Of a stretch of DNA of 8,380 nucleotides, positions 5,908 through 8,380 are shown piece after piece. The DNA is from Methanospirillum hungatei (lineage in GTDB: Archaea > Halobacteriota > Methanomicrobia > Methanomicrobiales > Methanospirillaceae), in contig QKDV01000165.1 of assembly GCA_003251955.1 (NCBI GenBank), forward strand, positions 1 through 8,380, in the 5' to 3' direction. Under the pieces are notes generated by a model. The model was given only the letters and a program-made list of their open reading frames with translations. It was not told the origin of the DNA and ran no database searches. The translations under genes were made by a program, and so were the position numbers. Each line of letters begins with the position of its first letter. Positions within the stretch are counted from its first letter, which is position 1.

Positions 5908-5968
5908 CTGATGAACCCCCTGACATACCGGCATCCTCATCTATCTTCCGGGCAGACTTTGATTTACC

Positions 5969-6229
5969 ATGATTGGCTCTATCATCCTGATAGTTCTGGG
6001 GCTCATTATCCTGATTGGACTCTGGTATCTGGTTAAGAGTGCGGTAAACCTTGTTATAAACTCAATAATGGGGCTCGTTCTTCTGCTAGCAGTAAATTAT
6101 CTTCACCTCTTGGTTTTTCTGGGCAAAACTGATGTTCCGGTGAATTTCATATCTGTTATTGTCTGTGCCCTTGCCGGGATACCTGGAGCTATCTTACTGA
6201 TTATTTTGCATATTGCCGGGCTATTTTAA
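5969..6229 (+). CDS. BofA-family (pro-sigma-K processing inhibitor-like) membrane protein
   Basis: An 86-aa hydrophobic protein with three likely membrane segments (about residues 2-21, 27-50 and 60-84). The motif VPVNFISVIVCALAGIPG (56-73) matches the C-terminal signature of the BofA family, in which VP-[IV]-N is followed by a helix ending in GIPG. In Bacillus, BofA holds the sporulation protease SpoIVFB inactive in a membrane complex; archaea do not sporulate, so the archaeal role is unknown, and regulation of a membrane protease is only an extrapolation. The length matches the family. No clear Shine-Dalgarno sequence precedes the ATG at 5969. It is divergent from the cupin-deaminase gene and ends convergent with the Ig-like protein gene, so it seems to be a single-gene transcript. 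Confidence 0.8.
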   Translation: MIGSIILIVLGLIILIGLWYLVKSAVNLVINSIMGLVLLLAVNYLHLLVFLGKTDVPVNFISVIVCALAGIPGAILLIILHIAGLF

Positions 6230-6235
6230 TCCGGA

Positions 6236-6243
6236 TTTTTTTT
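6236..6243 (+). terminator. T8 tract terminator after the BofA-family gene
   Basis: Eight consecutive T residues begin seven bases after the stop codon. Archaeal RNA polymerase terminates at oligo-T tracts, with or without a hairpin; only a weak CCGG/CCGG pairing (6215-6218 with 6231-6234) precedes it. On the minus strand the Ig-like protein gene enters the same 30-base spacer and has only a poor T-rich stretch. Confidence 0.5.
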
Positions 6244-6259
6244 AAATAAAGTTATGGGA

Positions 6260-7894
6260 TTATCCCGTCCACTCGTCTGATGTATCATTCAAAACCTGAA
6301 TATCGTCAGTACCTGTTTCAGACGGGGTGATTATGAGTACCAGAATTCCTGAGTCAGCAGGACCGAAGAAGTCTGACCCATCGTACACTCCCCTGTAATA
6401 ATGGAAGCCCGGTGTTTTTGGAACATCTGCCATAGTTACTGTTCCGTCACTTCGAGTTGTGAGATTTTCATTACCGTTCATGAACCAGGTGAACCCGTCT
6501 TCAGAGAAGTACATTGTCACCGGTTCATCAGCGAGGGGATTTCCATCAGGATCTGAAAGAGTGAAGGTGATCAGGGCCTTTTCATTGACCTTGACCTCAG
6601 GGGGTTCACTATAAACTGTGAGTTGTGCAGGGAGAATTTGTGTATCGTTCTCAACCGGACCCCTGACTATCAATGGTAGTACTTGTGAGAATAGCGGTTT
6701 GCCTGTCTGTTCTTTCTTTGATACAACTGAAAGATATGATACACCTGTCAGATTCGGACCGGTGACATTAAAGGCATAATATCCGTCATCATTGGTGATT
6801 GCTTCTGAGCAGTTTTCATACCTGTCCCATATCCGGTCAGCAAAATTGTACCAATACAGATTGAGACGTCCGGCCGGAATTCCATTTCCATTACCGTCAG
6901 AAAACCATCCTGATATGGTGATATTCTCATCAGGTCTGATGATGACGGCATTCAGGTCTGCATCAATACTCCTTGTGTCGGTTCGGTCACGTGACCGGGG
7001 TAAAAAATCATCGGTCTTATCAAATTGCATCGTCACAATGTTGCTAACAAGGTCCTTTCCCTGATTGTATAAGACAGCCCTGAGTGAAAGGGGCCCGGGT
7101 CCTGTCAGGTAATACGATGTAGTGAATGTTCCGGTAGTATCAGTGATGACCGTGTCACCGATTTTTGAATATTCACCATCTCTGCCGCTCATCTCAATGT
7201 TTACTGCAACATAAGGAAGCGGGGTGTTGTCATTTCCTGTAACAGATCCAGAGACTGTGATATTTTCTCCGGAAAAAAATGATTCCGGACCATACAAGGT
7301 TAATTCTGATGCATTTTCTGTCTGGATCTCAGTGGAGTTGTCTGTATCAACTGATTCAGCTGGATCTTCACCAGTCTCTTCAGAGGAGATTTCTGTAATT
7401 TTTTGCTGTACAGGATCAGATACATTCTGGGCGCTCGTATTAGCAATACCAGTGATTTCTACCTCGTAACTTTTTGTCAGGTTTTCTCCTTTCAGATCAG
7501 AACCATCAAACCAGGCCTGGTACCTGACGACCCCTGAATAGTTCACAAGGTCTGTGAAGGAAAATTCTCCGGACTCATCACTGGTCAGATTAGCAACCGG
7601 GACTGGACTGGTTGCATTTCCACGTGCCAGGATTATCTGTGTGTTTTTTATCGGGCCGAACATCGAAGATATTGTGCCTGAAATGTTCACTTCAGTTCCC
7701 TGGGGGAGATAATACTTGTCAGGACTAATTCCCAATGTGATCTGCAGCCCTGTCAACATGGTGCTGTTCTCGGGAAGTGCAAGAATAGATCGCCATTCTT
7801 CTGTCGTGTGTTCAGTAAGTGTTGCTCCTGAAATAGTACCTGATGTCAGAACCAGGGTAACAAAAAGCAGGAGATAAAGAGGTTTGATCTGCAT
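6260..7894 (-). CDS. Secreted surface protein with four Ig-like domains
   Basis: A 544-aa exported protein. Residues 1-23 are a signal peptide (Lys4, hydrophobic core LLLFVTLVLTS, probable cleavage after SGA). Four beta-sandwich units follow at about 53-148, 197-292, 312-411 and 424-523. Each has an opening strand (EVNISG, NITVSG, NITISG, ALITFT), a design-like turn (GNGNGIP, PDGNPL) and a middle turn (DESGEFSF, DTTGTFTT, NDDGYYAF, RSDGTVTM). YDGSDFFGP in the last repeat echoes FDGSDLKGE in the first. An acidic Ser/Thr/Glu linker spans 150-196. There are 18 N-x-S/T sequons, so heavy N-glycosylation is likely. No C-terminal membrane helix is visible, so it may be released or held by partners. 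SD AAGGTGA precedes the ATG. Downstream of a TPR gene by 17 bases, probably one operon. Adhesion or envelope structure is inferred; no enzyme motif is seen. Confidence 0.85.
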   Translation of the reverse strand: MQIKPLYLLLFVTLVLTSGTISGATLTEHTTEEWRSILALPENSTMLTGLQITLGISPDKYYLPQGTEVNISGTISSMFGPIKNTQIILARGNATSPVPVANLTSDESGEFSFTDLVNYSGVVRYQAWFDGSDLKGENLTKSYEVEITGIANTSAQNVSDPVQQKITEISSEETGEDPAESVDTDNSTEIQTENASELTLYGPESFFSGENITVSGSVTGNDNTPLPYVAVNIEMSGRDGEYSKIGDTVITDTTGTFTTSYYLTGPGPLSLRAVLYNQGKDLVSNIVTMQFDKTDDFLPRSRDRTDTRSIDADLNAVIIRPDENITISGWFSDGNGNGIPAGRLNLYWYNFADRIWDRYENCSEAITNDDGYYAFNVTGPNLTGVSYLSVVSKKEQTGKPLFSQVLPLIVRGPVENDTQILPAQLTVYSEPPEVKVNEKALITFTLSDPDGNPLADEPVTMYFSEDGFTWFMNGNENLTTRSDGTVTMADVPKTPGFHYYRGVYDGSDFFGPADSGILVLIITPSETGTDDIQVLNDTSDEWTG

Positions 7895-7897
7895 GGT

Positions 7898-7904
7898 TCA
7901 CCTT
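7898..7904 (-). promoter_or_regulatory. Ribosome binding site of the Ig-like surface protein
   Basis: AAGGTGA on the minus strand, three bases before the ATG at 7894. It lies in the 17-base gap after the TPR gene and fixes the start, with independent re-initiation in the operon. Confidence 0.65.
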
Positions 7905-7911
7905 CTCTCTT

Positions 7912-8380
7912 TTATGGGCCAATTGGTTTCTCGCCCGGCTGCAGGTACCTGAACTCACGATAGCGGTCTTCAAGCTCCTGAATTGTCCGGGCTACATACT
8001 CGTCAGATCTCTTCTCAATCTTGGTCCTGATTACAGCATCCCTGCCTGGATCGAGTCTGATTGCCTGTTCATACCCTTTGATTCCGGGTGTGTAGAGATC
8101 GGTCTGTTTCAGTGATGGTGAAGCGTTTGCGCCTGCTGTTGGAATCGTGAGGAGTGCAAAGATCACATCAGATCTCGTCTCCCAATTTTGTGCATTCTCT
8201 GGAGTGAGGTTTACAAGGGTTGAATACCGCTCGTATGCTTCAAGATACCGTGCCTTTTCAAGGGCGACTTCTGCAATCGCTGAAAGGTACTGTGGGTTAT
8301 CTGTCTGTATCTGCAGGATCTGTGAGAAGACAGTATCTGCGTCACGACTCTTACCTGTTTTAATAAGGAGTCGTGCCTTC
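7912..8380 (-). CDS. TPR repeat protein, N-terminus missing
   Basis: The C-terminal 155 residues of a protein whose 5' end lies beyond the right edge; the frame is open to the last base. Helix pairs with TPR spacing are visible: residues 2-29 of the fragment (ARLLIKTGKSRDADTVFSQI...DNP), 31-62 (YLSAIAEVALEKARYLEAYERY...TPEN) and a degenerate one around 102-120 (GYEQAIRLDPGRDAVI). Each shows the Ala/Gly/Tyr and terminal Asp/Asn-Pro pattern of TPRs. The last 30 residues are charged and possibly helical (KIEKRSDEYVARTIQELE), ending in LQPGEKPIGP. A GTG at 8166 could be taken as a start but splits a repeat, so it is not the start. TPR proteins act as scaffolds for protein complexes; no client can be named. 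The gap to the downstream surface-protein gene is 17 bases, suggesting joint expression. Whether it is secreted depends on the missing N-terminus. Confidence 0.8.
   Translation of the reverse strand, partial: KARLLIKTGKSRDADTVFSQILQIQTDNPQYLSAIAEVALEKARYLEAYERYSTLVNLTPENAQNWETRSDVIFALLTIPTAGANASPSLKQTDLYTPGIKGYEQAIRLDPGRDAVIRTKIEKRSDEYVARTIQELEDRYREFRYLQPGEKPIGP

Noticed and set aside
6256..6266. GGGAT-T-ATCCC as a hairpin terminator of the Ig-like gene
   Set aside because: The loop would be a single base, so it cannot form a hairpin, and it overlaps the stop codon.
6748..7469. ORFs at 6748-6951 (minus), 6792-7064 and 7224-7469 (plus)
   Set aside because: They are shadows in other frames of the Ig-like surface protein; the Ser/Val-rich plus-strand products are what antisense of Thr/Asp/Gly-rich coding produces.
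7912..8166. Short 84-aa gene beginning at the GTG at 8166
   Set aside because: The same frame stays open to the window edge and encodes TPR repeats upstream, so this is the tail of a longer gene and not a separate one.
1..8380. CRISPR array, tRNA/rRNA genes, insertion sequences or phage genes
   Set aside because: I looked for regularly spaced repeats, tRNA-like cloverleaf sequences, transposase motifs and terminal repeats and saw none; the window is almost fully covered by ordinary chromosomal genes.

Overview
The window looks like chromosomal DNA from an archaeon, most likely a methanogenic euryarchaeon of the Methanomicrobia/Methanomicrobiales kind. The reasons are an MJ1611-type GH57 alpha-amylase beside a glycogen debranching enzyme and a glycosyltransferase, a cupin of the kind found in methanogens, a BofA-like membrane protein, a large surface protein rich in N-glycosylation sequons, TATA-like elements and GGTGA-type ribosome binding sites. 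Assignment to a genus (Methanospirillum would fit) is inference only. No RNA gene, insertion sequence, phage gene or CRISPR array is visible.

Region 1 (1-4391) concerns storage polysaccharide. On the minus strand a GH57 amylase (2946-4391) is followed, after a 493-base gap, by a GT4-type glycogen-synthase-like glycosyltransferase (1319-2452) and, 40 bases further on, by a glycogen debranching enzyme (1-1278) that runs off the left edge. Together they would build an alpha-1,4-glucan, cut it internally and remove its branches. A short plus-strand ORF for a putative secreted peptide (2652-2918) sits in the gap.

Region 2 (4392-6229) holds two small membrane proteins and a fusion enzyme. A 216-base divergent control region separates the amylase from a three-helix membrane protein with a Cys/His-rich tail (4608-5021). 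That gene converges, with a 7-base gap, on a minus-strand gene fusing a cupin domain to a yeast FCY1-type cytosine deaminase (5029-5853, possibly to 5940). Divergent from the fusion gene is a BofA-family membrane protein (5969-6229), which ends at a T-rich terminator.

Region 3 (6230-8380) is a minus-strand pair: a TPR protein entering from the right edge (7912-8380) and, 17 bases downstream, a secreted protein with four Ig-like domains, 18 sequons and no visible membrane anchor (6260-7894).

Most of the window is ordinary archaeal gene content. The items that most deserve a second look are the cupin-deaminase fusion with its altered active-site residue, the BofA homologue in a non-sporulating lineage, the CxxCHH-tailed membrane protein, and the palindromes in the divergent control region upstream of the amylase.
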